Part shown: positions 8,266 to 17,336 of the stretch, piece by piece
Layout: every line of letters begins with the position of its first letter
Position numbering within the stretch: the stretch's first letter is position 1
Assembly (NCBI RefSeq): GCF_946479755.1
Contig: NZ_CAMLHC010000013.1
Span: forward strand, 152,224 to 216,223
Direction: 5' to 3'
DNA: 64,000 nucleotides
DNA from: an uncultured Chitinophaga sp.
GTDB lineage: Bacteria; Bacteroidota; Bacteroidia; Chitinophagales; Chitinophagaceae
Translations under genes and position numbers: made by a program
The notes under the pieces: model-generated
What the model was told of the DNA's origin: nothing
The model's database searches: none
Seen by the model: the letters and a program-made list of their open reading frames with translations, nothing else

Positions 8266-9876
8266 TTACCAGTTCGGGTTTTGTACCATGTTAGGATTTG
8301 TATTCATTTCGATCAGCGGAATAGGCCATACATAATCGCGGCGGGCGTTGAACTTCCGTTGTTCCACGATTACAGCCTTTCCGGTGGCAGGGTCTACGGC
8401 GCCTTTAGCTGCCTGGTTCAGCAGCACTTCTGCTGTTTTCCATCTGCGGATGTCAAATAACCGCTGTCCCTCGAAGGCCAGCTCCACCTGCCGTTCCCGG
8501 CGTATCAATGTACGGAGCGCCGCCTGTGAATTGTAGCGGCTCACGTCCACGTCCGGCATGCCGGCGCGGCGCCTGATGTCGTTGAGGTACCGTATCACGT
8601 CGGGGTGCTGCCACTCATTTTTTTCCACCAGCGCCTCTACATAGTCCAGCAATATTTCCGCATAGCGGATGACCATAAAATGGAGGGAACCGCTCCATGG
8701 CGCACCGGCATCCTGGGGGTCCAGGTATTTCCGGGTCCAGAAACCGGTCTGGGTGGACTGTGTAAGCCCTATCTGATCGGCATTGCCGGCGGTGAATGGT
8801 TCCAGCTTGCGGTTGACGAACGTTTCGCCCGGAACGATCACGCTGGCGGCTAAACGGGGATCACGGTTATTGTTATACCGCGGGTTGACCTGGTAGATCG
8901 CCAGGCTGTCAGGCCCCAGCTCCTCCAATGTTTTGCCCTGCAGGGTTTCGTAGGTGTTGACCATCGAGGCCGTAGGGTTGGTAGTGGCCTGGCCGCCAAG
9001 GCTTTTAGGCGCGTTGCGGAAAAAAGCTTCGTTTTCCCCGCCCCTGCGGAACAGGATACGTTCCTTATTGACCATACCGCTGTAGGAGAACAGCGATGCA
9101 TAACTGGACACACCGGGCTGTGCGCTGTGATAGAGCTCATACACATTGAGGTCGATCACTTTTTTAGCTGCTTCCGCGCATTTGGCGTAGTCGCCCGCAT
9201 TCAGGTAAAGCACGGTCTGCATAGCGTAGCAGGTGCCCTTGCTCATGCGGTATACATCGCTTTCCGGGTACGTGGCCGGTAATTCTGCGGCGGCGGAATC
9301 CAGTTGCGCTGCAATAAAGCTGACCACCTCTTCTTTCGTGTTGCGTTTCACGAACTGTTCTTCCGGTGGCAGCGAGTGGCTGACAATGGGAACAGGGCCA
9401 TACAACAGGAAAAGGTCCAGGTGATACCATGCGCGCAAGGCACGCGCCTCGCCGGCATAACGTGCTTTACGGGTAGCGTCTTCCACATAGGCGCGGTTAT
9501 AGTTTTCCAGGAAACGGCAGGCGCTGCGGATATAGGAATAATGTTTTCTGTATATCTCTGTGACGGAATTCGTCTGGCTGGTGGCCAGCCCTACGGGAAA
9601 GGTCTGCCAGTCGCCGTAATTCCCGCGGAACACTGCCTCGTCGGTAGTACCGGCCAGGTGCATTCTGCAGTTAGACATAAAGCCATAATCACTCAGCGTA
9701 CCTGACGGCAAACCGCCATATATATCTCCCAATGCATTTTGCAGATCGGATTCGAGGTTCCACCATTTTTCATCTGTGGTGGCGGTAGGGTTATCCCGTA
9801 CCAGGAAACTTTTCTTGCAGGCCGTAAAGCCCAGCAGCAGGCCGGCCGCAATGATACAATATTTCTTCATCGTCAT
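8266..9876 (-). CDS. SusD/RagB-family outer-membrane glycan-binding lipoprotein (PUL1)
   Basis: 536 aa. The signal peptide ends in a lipobox LLGFTAC with C20 as the lipidated residue, so it is a surface or outer-membrane lipoprotein. The C-terminal SusD/RagB signature is clear: RYAEILLDYVEALVEKNEW, then RYLNDIRRRAG, a RRERQVELAFEGQRLFDIRRW segment and a final WPIPLIEMNTNPNMVQNPNW. It caps the neighbouring SusC barrel and delivers glycan. It starts 10 bases after the susC stop, as usual for a susCD pair. Starts at 9876 or 9870 are both possible. Confidence 0.94.
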   Translation of the reverse strand: MTMKKYCIIAAGLLLGFTACKKSFLVRDNPTATTDEKWWNLESDLQNALGDIYGGLPSGTLSDYGFMSNCRMHLAGTTDEAVFRGNYGDWQTFPVGLATSQTNSVTEIYRKHYSYIRSACRFLENYNRAYVEDATRKARYAGEARALRAWYHLDLFLLYGPVPIVSHSLPPEEQFVKRNTKEEVVSFIAAQLDSAAAELPATYPESDVYRMSKGTCYAMQTVLYLNAGDYAKCAEAAKKVIDLNVYELYHSAQPGVSSYASLFSYSGMVNKERILFRRGGENEAFFRNAPKSLGGQATTNPTASMVNTYETLQGKTLEELGPDSLAIYQVNPRYNNNRDPRLAASVIVPGETFVNRKLEPFTAGNADQIGLTQSTQTGFWTRKYLDPQDAGAPWSGSLHFMVIRYAEILLDYVEALVEKNEWQHPDVIRYLNDIRRRAGMPDVDVSRYNSQAALRTLIRRERQVELAFEGQRLFDIRRWKTAEVLLNQAAKGAVDPATGKAVIVEQRKFNARRDYVWPIPLIEMNTNPNMVQNPNW

Positions 9877-9886
9877 GTTTTTAGGA

Positions 9887-12800
9887 TCAGAAACTGATAT
9901 TTAGGCCGGCGGTATACATTTTCATGATGGGATATTTTGTTTCATCTCCCCGTGTTTCCGGGTCACTGACTTCCATCTCTGTTATCGTCAGCGGATTCTG
10001 TGCATTCAGGTATACCCGTACGCCTTTCAGCTTGATGCGCCCGGTTTGCGACACCGGCAGCTGATAGCCTACCTGGATATATTTGACGCGTGCGTAAGCG
10101 CCGTTCACGCTCCAGAAATCAGATACTTTTTCGTTAGGACCCGGTGATGGCAGCAGCCGGGGGAAACGGGCGCCCGGGTTTTCCGGCGTCCAGTAATCCA
10201 TATGCCAGGTAAGCGGCGTACCTCCTTCGCTGGCAGCATTGAAGGGGATCGCTATGCGTCCGTTGTAGAAATTAACTACCTGCCCGATGCCTGTGATCAT
10301 CGTTTCGAAATCGAAACGTTTCCACTTAACAGATATGCTCCCGAAGTAAGAACTGTAGGGCTCCGTGGCGCCTAACTTTACTTTGTCGTTGTCATCGATC
10401 ACGCCGTTATTGTCGGTGTCAGCATAACGGATATCACCCGCTGCCTGTCCGGGGATGATGGCAATTCCCTTTTCTATGTCTCCCTGTTGTATCAGCCCCA
10501 GGCTTTTATATCCGTAGTATTCCGCAAAGGCGCCACCCACTTCGCGGATGGTGTTGCCCTCGATCAGCGGCAGCGTTTGCGCCATCTTCAGCAAGGTGGA
10601 CTTGTTACGGGAATAGCCTGCATTAAAAGCGATATTGACATCCTTGCCAACATTGGTATTGTAGGATAGTTTCACTTCCCAGCCTACGTTTTTCATGGTG
10701 CCGATGTTAATAGGTGTAAGGCCGATAGCGGAAGTAAGCGTAGGTTGCGGCCGGAGTATCAGGTCACTGGTCTTTTTGTTGTACCAGTCGAAAGTAACAT
10801 CCAGTTTGTTTTTGAAGAAGCTCAGATCAGCGCCGATATCGAGGATGGCGACTTTTTCCCAGGTGATATTGGGGTTACCAAAAGTACTTTCTTTACCATT
10901 GCCCGGGTCTACGGTCGACTGGTACATGTAGGGATCGATGGCATTGTTGCCCAGCCGTCCGTAAGAGCCCCGTAGTTTGAACTGATCGAGGAAAGTCAGG
11001 GGTTGCATAAACGCTTCGTTGCCCAGGTTCCAGCCTACAGCGATGGAAGGGAAATTGCCCCACTTTTTGCCGGGAGCAAATATGGAGGAGCCGTCTCGCC
11101 GCATTCCCGCTTCCAGCAGGTATCTGTCGGCGTAGCTGTAATACACTTTTCCAAAAACCGATGCCAGCGTTATCTCTTTCCACGGGTCGGGGTTGTTCAT
11201 TTCTTTTGAGTAGCCCAGTACCGCGTTTACCCGGTGTTTTCCGAATGACTTGTTATAGTCGAGATTGCCGCCGGTATAGTAATAACTTGAGCGGTTGCTG
11301 GGACCGGCGGATTTTATGTCCGTGAAATCGCGGCCTGTTTTCTGGTTGGTGAAATAATCGAAAAAGATATAGGCGTCACGGTTAATTTTATCTGCACCGG
11401 AAGAGACACGGTAGCTGAACTGTCCTTTCAGGGTGAGGCCGGGGATGATCTCCCATTTAGGCCGCAGGTTGATCAGTATTTCATCCCTGACCCTGTTGGA
11501 AACACCGCCTCTTTCTGTATTGGCCACCGGGTTCCAGCTTTCGCCATAGGTACCGTAGTAGGTGTATCCCGGCCGCTCGGGTTTATCCGGGTATTTCGCG
11601 GCGATGTTGGGCGGCGCAGTATAGGCCCATCCCAATATGCCTCCCGCCCCTCTTCCCAAAGCGTAGGGTTGGTTTTGTTCCTCGCGTGAAGCGAAGAGGT
11701 CCATAAACACCACGATGTTTTTACTCAGGTCCACGCTGGTATTGGCCCGTACGTTGCCTTTGTTGAAAGAGGAGTTTTTCACCATGCCCTGCTGGCTGAG
11801 GTAACTGGCGGTCAGGGCAAACCTTGCGGCGCTGTTACCACCGGATACCGACATGGAGTGTTGCTGGATCTGGGACTGCTGGTGTATTACCTCGTCTTTC
11901 CAGTTGGTGGAAGGATATTTTACGGGGTCGGATTTATCGGCCGTTTGCCTGATCACGTCTTCCGAATACAACGGATCGCCGCCGTTGTTCCTGATGGCTT
12001 CATTGGTCATCCGCATATAGGTAGCCGCATCAACGAATTTGGGCGAATACACGGGCGTCTGCGTACCGGCGTAACCGTTGTATTGTACGTTTACCACACC
12101 CGGTACCCCTCTTTTGGTGGTGATGATAATGACGCCGTTGCCTGCACGGGCACCGTACAGGGAAGCTGCCGCTGCGTCTTTCAGCACCGAGATGCTTTCG
12201 ATGGTGTTGGGGTCCAGTTTATTCATATCAAAGGGCACACCGTCTACCAGCACCAGCGGGTCTGAGCTGAGGAAAGTGCCAACGCCCCTGATCTTGATGG
12301 CTGCCGCATCGCCGCCGGGCAGTCCGGAGCCCTGGTTCACGTTGATGCCTGTGACACCTCCCTGCAAAGCCTGTGACAGCTGCGTGATGGGTTTATTGTT
12401 TACATTCGACAGGTTCACCGTGGCTACCGAACTGGCCATGTGTTTTACCTTCTGCTCGGAGAAGCCGGTCACCACCAGTTCATTGAGGCCGCTGACATTT
12501 TCCTGCAGCGATATCACCAGGTTGCGTTGATTCCGTTGCACCGTATATTCTTTAGGTTTATAGCCGATGACGCTAAAAACCAGTACCTCATTTGCTTCGG
12601 CTTTTACTTCGAAAAAGCCGTCGGGGTCGGTGATCACGCCTTTGGTGGTGCCTTTCACCGCCACGGTAGTGCCGGGGATAGGCTGTGGTGGCTCTCCCTG
12701 TGTGAGGACCCTGCCTCTGAGCACAAAGGAATCGACGGCCGTTTTTGGGGCTGCCCCGGTATTTACCGAGATCATGATGTTATTCCCTCTTTCTTTCCAG

Positions 12801-13168
12801 GCATAACTTCGTGGCGCCAGCAGTATATTCAGCACTTCTTCCATCGGCGTGTCGTTAAAGGCGGCGTTCACCAGCAGGTTGCCGTTTACCTGGGTGGCGT
12901 TGTAGGCGAAACGCAAGGGCGTGGCCTGTTCTATTTTGCGCAGTACCTGTATCAGGGGTTCATTCCTCGCCTGCATGGTAAGTTTTAGCGCCTTCAGTCG
13001 CTGGGCGGCGGCCTCCTCCGCCTTCAATGCAGACACGGCGACGGTCAGTAGCGCCAGTAATAGAGATGAAATTCGCATGACAGCAACTAGATTTTGGTTG
13101 ATAGCACGGCGCGGCAGGGCATTCCGGCCAAAGGGCGGCCGTGCTATTTCATTTACGTGAAATTGCAT
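9887..13168 (-). CDS. SusC/RagA-family TonB-dependent transporter with STN domain (PUL1)
   Basis: 1093 aa from the ATG at 13168 (a TTG 30 bases upstream is also in frame). A basic cytoplasmic leader precedes a signal segment (MRISSLLLALLTVAVSALKA). Next comes an STN (secretin/TonB N-terminal) domain at about 65-135 (LIQVLRKIEQATPLRFAYN), a carboxypeptidase-regulatory-like domain (GTTKGVITDPDGFFEVKA), the plug (LVVTGFSEQ, then LSQALQGGVTGINV) and a 22-strand-type barrel ending ITEMEVSDPETRGDETKYPI. It imports glycan across the outer membrane using TonB energy. The STN domain fits signalling to the FecR/sigma pair encoded immediately upstream. This is the only one of the three SusC proteins here with an STN domain. 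Confidence 0.94.
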   Translation of the reverse strand: MQFHVNEIARPPFGRNALPRRAINQNLVAVMRISSLLLALLTVAVSALKAEEAAAQRLKALKLTMQARNEPLIQVLRKIEQATPLRFAYNATQVNGNLLVNAAFNDTPMEEVLNILLAPRSYAWKERGNNIMISVNTGAAPKTAVDSFVLRGRVLTQGEPPQPIPGTTVAVKGTTKGVITDPDGFFEVKAEANEVLVFSVIGYKPKEYTVQRNQRNLVISLQENVSGLNELVVTGFSEQKVKHMASSVATVNLSNVNNKPITQLSQALQGGVTGINVNQGSGLPGGDAAAIKIRGVGTFLSSDPLVLVDGVPFDMNKLDPNTIESISVLKDAAAASLYGARAGNGVIIITTKRGVPGVVNVQYNGYAGTQTPVYSPKFVDAATYMRMTNEAIRNNGGDPLYSEDVIRQTADKSDPVKYPSTNWKDEVIHQQSQIQQHSMSVSGGNSAARFALTASYLSQQGMVKNSSFNKGNVRANTSVDLSKNIVVFMDLFASREEQNQPYALGRGAGGILGWAYTAPPNIAAKYPDKPERPGYTYYGTYGESWNPVANTERGGVSNRVRDEILINLRPKWEIIPGLTLKGQFSYRVSSGADKINRDAYIFFDYFTNQKTGRDFTDIKSAGPSNRSSYYYTGGNLDYNKSFGKHRVNAVLGYSKEMNNPDPWKEITLASVFGKVYYSYADRYLLEAGMRRDGSSIFAPGKKWGNFPSIAVGWNLGNEAFMQPLTFLDQFKLRGSYGRLGNNAIDPYMYQSTVDPGNGKESTFGNPNITWEKVAILDIGADLSFFKNKLDVTFDWYNKKTSDLILRPQPTLTSAIGLTPINIGTMKNVGWEVKLSYNTNVGKDVNIAFNAGYSRNKSTLLKMAQTLPLIEGNTIREVGGAFAEYYGYKSLGLIQQGDIEKGIAIIPGQAAGDIRYADTDNNGVIDDNDKVKLGATEPYSSYFGSISVKWKRFDFETMITGIGQVVNFYNGRIAIPFNAASEGGTPLTWHMDYWTPENPGARFPRLLPSPGPNEKVSDFWSVNGAYARVKYIQVGYQLPVSQTGRIKLKGVRVYLNAQNPLTITEMEVSDPETRGDETKYPIMKMYTAGLNISF

Positions 13169-13212
13169 TAGATTTGTGGTGGGTTTTATGTTACGCAAAT
13201 AGAACTCCGTAC

Positions 13213-13242
13213 AAGCCGTCCTGTCTGATCACAGGGCGGCTT
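13213..13242 (+). other. Strong hairpin between fecR and susC
   Basis: The arms AAGCCG-T-CCTGT (13213-13224) and ACAGG-G-CGGCTT (13231-13242) pair except for one internal mismatch, around a 6-base loop. On the plus strand the hairpin is followed by a run of Ts (13241-13246), the form of an intrinsic terminator. However, the flanking genes fecR and susC are both on the minus strand, where no T-tract follows. On the minus strand it would sit in the 5' leader of susC, so it may be a leader structure or may stop antisense transcription. Confidence 0.5.
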
Positions 13243-13303
13243 TTTTGTTGTTTGTTTTTTTCTTCTGTTGTCCGCTGTTTATTTAAAATTTGATTGATAT
13301 TGT

Positions 13304-14248
13304 TTATTTCCTGGTGAGCACAATTCGTCTGTTCTTTTTATCTATTTCATAGTTGATATGGTTTACTTCACATAGTATGGTCAGCAGTTCTTCCAGTGTT
13401 TCATGGCGGTTAAGGCTGCCGGTATAGCGCTCCTGCAGGATGGCAGCGTCGCCAGCCTCCATGGTGTAGCCGTACCATTGGCTTAGTATGGCCATGATCT
13501 CCTGCAGCGTTTGATTGTTGCATTGCACTTCATCGTTCTGGAAATGGTAGCGAGCCACCGCGCCGGTGGGTATATTGTATACCAGTTTCTCGGCCGCTCC
13601 CAGTGTCCCTATGATTTGTTGTTGTTTGTTTACCTGCACCTTCCCTTCCAGCACGGTGACGCTGATGCTGTCTGTGCCCGGGTAAGCCTGGATGGTAAAG
13701 ACGGTGCCCAGTACACGGGTGGAGAGCTGCCCGCTGGTAACGATAAAGGGATGCGCATGTGCGGTCACATCGAACTGTGCGGCGCCTTCCAGTGATACCT
13801 CCCGGCGGTCGCCGTTGAACTTTTTCTCATAGTGGATACTGCTGCCCGCCTGTAACCATGCCACAGAGCCGTCCGGTAAGGTTATTGTCCTTGGGGATGC
13901 CCCCGTCGTAACCGTTTCCATGATACTTGCCGGCAGCAGCACCCGGTACAGCAACGCGCCGCTTCCCAGCAGCAACACGATGGCCGCAGCCCATAACAGG
14001 CGGCGTTTCCGCCTCAGGGAAAATACCTGTTGATTCACTGCCTTCAGCTGCGCCGCACCCGCCAGTTTGCCCTGCAACGACTGTTTCAGTTCCGCCGTTA
14101 TTTCCGTTGCCTCGGCAGTGCCTTCCCTCAGCCAGTCGGCGCCGTTGTCGAAGGAAGCGTACCAGTTCTCCAGCCATTTCTTTTCTGCCGCCGTAGCTTC
14201 GCCATTTAAGTATTTTTCGATGAGGATCAACAGATGATCATTATCCAT
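13304..14248 (-). CDS. FecR-family anti-sigma factor (PUL1)
   Basis: 314 aa from the ATG at 14248 (MDNDHLLILIEKYLNGEA, the usual opening). It has a cytoplasmic sigma-binding part (1-80), one membrane helix at about 85-103 (LLWAAAIVLLLGSGALLY), and a periplasmic FecR domain (TITLPDGSVAWLQAGSSIHY, then VTSGQLSTRVLGTVFTIQAY). The C-terminal DUF4974-type domain holds QEIMAILSQWYGY and ends RIVLTRK, as in Bacteroidota. It should hold the divergently encoded ECF sigma factor inactive until the STN domain of SusC reports ligand. It lies upstream of susC in the same direction. Confidence 0.92.
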   Translation of the reverse strand: MDNDHLLILIEKYLNGEATAAEKKWLENWYASFDNGADWLREGTAEATEITAELKQSLQGKLAGAAQLKAVNQQVFSLRRKRRLLWAAAIVLLLGSGALLYRVLLPASIMETVTTGASPRTITLPDGSVAWLQAGSSIHYEKKFNGDRREVSLEGAAQFDVTAHAHPFIVTSGQLSTRVLGTVFTIQAYPGTDSISVTVLEGKVQVNKQQQIIGTLGAAEKLVYNIPTGAVARYHFQNDEVQCNNQTLQEIMAILSQWYGYTMEAGDAAILQERYTGSLNRHETLEELLTILCEVNHINYEIDKKNRRIVLTRK

Positions 14249-14368
14249 ATAGCAGCCCTTTATATGATTAACGAACAACTCGCCTGCTACCGCCATCGTT
14301 TTTTAAAATTGTTAATATTCTTTCATTCCGGGAGAAGATAATATTACCTGGCAGCGCTTTAAATAGTT

Positions 14369-14989
14369 ATGTTTGAGTACTTTAAAACCTTCACTATCAG
14401 CAAACAGCCACTACACGACCAGGACATGCTTTTCCGCCTATTGCTGGAAGGCCGGGAAGAAGCATTTGATGCTATCTACGATGCATATGCCATTCCGCTG
14501 CTGAATGCGGCTTACAAACGGCTGCGGTCAAAAGAGGAAGCAAAGGAAGTGGTGCAGGAAGTATTTATCGGCCTGTATCTGAAAAAAAACGACATCAGGC
14601 ATGCCGGCAATCTCGCAGGGTATCTTTTTACGGCGCTGAGAAACCGGATACTGGATATTATCAGGGCTGACCTTCTTCATACCACACATCATCATCAACT
14701 GGGGTTATTACAGGAGCAACACGCCGATATGGAAAACCAGCTGGAACAAAAAGAGCTGGAAACCATGCTGCATAAGGCGATTGGGCAACTACCCGATAAA
14801 TGCCGGGAGGCATTTTTACTAAGCCGTTATGAGGGCTTGTCGCACAGGGAAGTGGCGCAACAGCTCAACATTTCTGTCAACACCGTTGAAAAACATATCG
14901 GGAAGGCGTTGCGCTTGTTGCGGTTACAGCTGGGGGGAAACGGTATGCTGTTGTTATTGCTGCTGCTGGGGTTCAGACAAGGATTATAA
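14369..14989 (+). CDS. ECF-type RNA polymerase sigma factor (PUL1)
   Basis: 206 aa. Region 2 is visible at about residues 23-95 (EEAFDAIYDAYAIPLLNAAY and EEAKEVVQEVFIGLYLKKND). Region 4 with its helix-turn-helix is at about 130-185 (LPDKCREAFLLSRYEGLSHR, then VAQQLNISVNTVEKHIGKAL). The end is unusually hydrophobic (GGNGMLLLLLLLGFRQ). It is divergent from fecR, the normal arrangement for sigma/anti-sigma pairs driving a susCD operon. A second ATG (MLFRLLLEGREE, 14426) would also give a complete region 2, and the first ATG overlaps a TATGTTTG string resembling a -7 box, so the start is not certain. Confidence 0.92.
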   Translation: MFEYFKTFTISKQPLHDQDMLFRLLLEGREEAFDAIYDAYAIPLLNAAYKRLRSKEEAKEVVQEVFIGLYLKKNDIRHAGNLAGYLFTALRNRILDIIRADLLHTTHHHQLGLLQEQHADMENQLEQKELETMLHKAIGQLPDKCREAFLLSRYEGLSHREVAQQLNISVNTVEKHIGKALRLLRLQLGGNGMLLLLLLLGFRQGL

Positions 14990-15008
14990 TCAAAGCGAAA
15001 AAATAAAA

Positions 15009-15042
15009 GAGAGGCCGCTTCCAGCAATGGAGGCGGCCTCTT
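15009..15042. terminator. Bidirectional terminator
   Basis: The arms GAGGCCGC (15011-15018) and GCGGCCTC (15033-15040) form a perfect GC-rich stem. Leftward transcription runs into a strongly T-rich tract (complement of 14997-15010); rightward the T-run is weak. It separates the convergent sigma-factor gene and the 132-aa secreted protein gene. Confidence 0.7.
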
Positions 15043-15073
15043 GTCATCCATCATTCCCGGATTTGTCCGGGCT

Positions 15074-15472
15074 TTATTTCCTGATATCGGCCCAATAAGT
15101 ACCGTCCTTATCTTTGCCGATAGTCAGTACATTTCCTTTCTCCAGCTGTTCATTACACCATTTGGCGAATTTCAGCTTGTCTTTGGTGGAATAGGAATGT
15201 TGTCTTACAGCGACGAGTTCTGTGGTGCTGCTGATCGTGGTAGAAGCGCCGACAATATAAATTCCTTTGCCGCGCTCTAACGCCAGGGTGTATACGTTGC
15301 CCTGGTCCAGAGATGCTTCGTAGTGTGCCAGAAATTCTTCCACATCGTGAAAATAAACCTGCTGCCGTACAGTTGTTGAGGAAACCGGGTCAAGATGATT
15401 TGCTGCCTGGGCAATTACAGTACAGTTAACTAAAACGCCTCCTATCAGTAAGGAGAAAAACAGTTTTTTCAT
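15074..15472 (-). CDS. Small secreted protein, unknown
   Basis: 132 aa from the ATG at 15472 (MKKLFFSLLIGGVLVNCTVI); an open frame reaches 15592 but the signal peptide begins at this Met. The signal peptide ends near AQAAN at about residue 24. The mature part is about 108 residues, mixed charge, with HDVEEFLAHYEASLDQGN and a repeated pattern of 'GN-x-YTLALERGKGIYIV' and 'GNVLTIGKDKDGTYWADI', which may be two related beta-hairpins. No family is recognised. It is a periplasmic or secreted product, ends at the bidirectional terminator and stands alone. Confidence 0.6.
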   Translation of the reverse strand: MKKLFFSLLIGGVLVNCTVIAQAANHLDPVSSTTVRQQVYFHDVEEFLAHYEASLDQGNVYTLALERGKGIYIVGASTTISSTTELVAVRQHSYSTKDKLKFAKWCNEQLEKGNVLTIGKDKDGTYWADIRK

Positions 15473-15707
15473 ATGGGTAACATTTTTGGTTTCCTTAAAA
15501 GTAAAGCCGCTTACTGCCACGAAAACACAGGCCTGTCGCCGCTTTGCAGTGCTTGAATATTTTATGGCCGGTAGTGGTCTTTTGATATGCACATTAGTGA
15601 CCTGTGGCAGGCTTCACCTGATGAGACTGGTCGGAGTTTTTTCGTTTATGATAAATTGTGCCTGTCTGGTAAATAAAGGTTAACTTGATCGGGACATACC
15701 ACCCAAC

Positions 15708-16115
15708 ATGATGGAATACACAGACCTCTCCCCGTCCTTACAGGCGGCCATTGCAAAAGCTGAGAACATTGCCATTGAGCAGATACGATCGCAGCGCGAT
15801 TTTGAACCGTTTATTCTTTCCGGAGACCCGCTCGATGCCATCCAACGTATAAAGACCCGGGACATGGACGGGATACTGGATATGGCCGAAGAACTGCTGT
15901 CGGAAACCGATGACAGTGAAACCGCGGTACTCGCCTATAAAGACAGGATTACCCTCAACGATGGCACCTTTGATGCTATTGTTTGCCAGATTTACAATGT
16001 GGAGGAAGATACCGGTTATAGTTTTGGTCAGATATACCAGATCGTAGACGGCCATATCCGCTTTCTGAACAAACGTGTGTTTCTCGGGAAAGTACGGAAC
16101 CTGTTGATTTTTTGA
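15708..16115 (+). CDS. Conserved-looking hypothetical protein, unknown
   Basis: 135 aa, beginning MMEYTDLSPSLQAAIAKAEN; the second ATG (15711) is equally likely. No signal peptide or membrane segment. The N-terminal half is predicted helical and acidic (QRIKTRDMDGILDMAEELLS), and the C-terminal half looks like a small beta fold (FDAIVCQIYNVEEDTGYSFG, then QIYQIVDGHIRFLNKRVFLG). No family is recognised. The next gene (TPR protein, ATG at 16178) follows in the same direction, so a two-gene unit is possible. Confidence 0.55.
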   Translation: MMEYTDLSPSLQAAIAKAENIAIEQIRSQRDFEPFILSGDPLDAIQRIKTRDMDGILDMAEELLSETDDSETAVLAYKDRITLNDGTFDAIVCQIYNVEEDTGYSFGQIYQIVDGHIRFLNKRVFLGKVRNLLIF

Positions 16116-16177
16116 TTCCCGGTCGCAATTATGGTCGCATTTTTGTGGTTGATTTTTACACCCAAATCGCAACTGCC

Positions 16178-16573
16178 ATGGTACGAGAATCCCATAAAAG
16201 CCTGATTGAGAAAGGCCATCAGCTGGAAAAGGAAGGAGCGTTGGACAAGGCCATACAGATTTATCTGACGGCGGTGAAGAAAGACCCTCTGAATGCGGCT
16301 CCCTACAACCGTTTGATGATCCTTTACCGCAAACAAAAAGAACCACGCAAAGAAATGGCGATCATCAACGAAGCCATCAAGGCCTATGAAGACAATGTGA
16401 AAGCGGAACAGTCGTCCTGGATGAAAAAGAACAGGAAAGCGGCGGGCATCAGCCGGGAACTGGTGAAAGCACTTGGTCTGACGGATAAAAAGGGGGTCCC
16501 GGTTAACCTGCCCCCACAGATTGTCACCTGGAAAAAACGGAAAGAGAATCTGGGCCACAAATTGTCCCGCTGA
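16178..16573 (+). CDS. Small TPR protein
   Basis: 131 aa from the ATG at 16178 (MVRESHKSLIEKGHQLEKEG). Two tetratricopeptide-like helix pairs are visible at about residues 5-70 (ALDKAIQIYLTAVKKDPLNA and APYNRLMILYRKQKEPRKEM), with the classic A-x-P-Y-NRL consensus. A basic tail follows (WKKRKENLGHK). It is cytoplasmic and probably a protein-interaction adaptor. It converges on the LytTR response regulator gene, which ends 10 bases away on the other strand. An in-frame ATG at 16112 would add 22 residues that look less natural. Confidence 0.65.
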   Translation: MVRESHKSLIEKGHQLEKEGALDKAIQIYLTAVKKDPLNAAPYNRLMILYRKQKEPRKEMAIINEAIKAYEDNVKAEQSSWMKKNRKAAGISRELVKALGLTDKKGVPVNLPPQIVTWKKRKENLGHKLSR

Positions 16574-16583
16574 TGATCAACTT

Positions 16584-17336
16584 TTACCGGAGCACATCAA
16601 ATGCCCGCATGAAGTCGTCGAAATAGCGGCGGCTGAAAAGCAGGGAGCGTCCGTCTTCCAGCACAATTTCATTATCTGCCAGGTTTACTTTTGCCACTTC
16701 GCGGATATTGACGATATAATTGCGATGCACCCTGACGAAACGAATGGCCGGCAGCCGGTCGAGGATGAGTTTCAGCGGCTGTTGTACCAGGTATTTATCT
16801 TTGCTGCAAACGATCTTACTGTACTTCCCTTCCACTTCGATATACTGTATATCATCCAGCGAGATTTTAGCCAGCACATTTCCTCTTTTAACAAAAAAGA
16901 TATCCTGCAGCATGATGGTATTCTTTTCCTCCATCGCGAACATACCCGGGGGAGCGCCGGTAAACTTCTCCACTGCCAGTTCAATGGCGTACTCGAGTTC
17001 CAGTTCATTAAAGGGTTTCAGCAGATAGCTGAATGGTGCGGTGAGCTTGGCAGCCTCAAAGGTGTGGCGGTCGGCCGCGCTGGTGAGGAAAATGAAGGGC
17101 TTGCGGGTATCTTCATCGCCGCTGATCTGTTCGGCGAAGGCGATCCCATCTTTTTTCCCATGTAAAAAAATGTCGATGATCACCAGGTCGGGTTGCTGCA
17201 CATGAAAGAGTTTTAAGGCTTCCGGCAGCGAGGTGGCGATACCGCCTATCTCGTAGCCATGGTCCAGCAACATCCCTTCCAGCAGGCCTGCATCCTGCCG
17301 GTCATCTTCTATGATCAGTATTTTCACTCCTTTCAT
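16584..17336 (-). CDS. LytTR-family DNA-binding response regulator
   Basis: 250 aa. The N-terminal receiver (1-125) has the acidic pair E10/D11/D12 in LIIEDDRQD, phospho-Asp D55 in LVIIDIFLHGKKDG and a Lys in LLKPFNELE. The C-terminal LytTR domain (about 150-250) shows DDIQYIEVEGKYSKIVCSKD and FVRVHRNYIVNIREVAKV, where the HRNYIVN box is the family hallmark. The start overlaps the upstream kinase stop by 4 bases (ATGA), so the pair is translationally coupled and this regulator is almost certainly the kinase's partner. Targets are unknown; LytTR proteins bind direct repeats. Confidence 0.92.
   Translation of the reverse strand: MKGVKILIIEDDRQDAGLLEGMLLDHGYEIGGIATSLPEALKLFHVQQPDLVIIDIFLHGKKDGIAFAEQISGDEDTRKPFIFLTSAADRHTFEAAKLTAPFSYLLKPFNELELEYAIELAVEKFTGAPPGMFAMEEKNTIMLQDIFFVKRGNVLAKISLDDIQYIEVEGKYSKIVCSKDKYLVQQPLKLILDRLPAIRFVRVHRNYIVNIREVAKVNLADNEIVLEDGRSLLFSRRYFDDFMRAFDVLR

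Noticed and set aside
14368..14375. TATGTTTG as -7 promoter box at the start of the sigma gene
   Set aside because: It overlaps the ATG itself and has no TTTG 19 bases upstream; it would only make sense if translation began at 14426.
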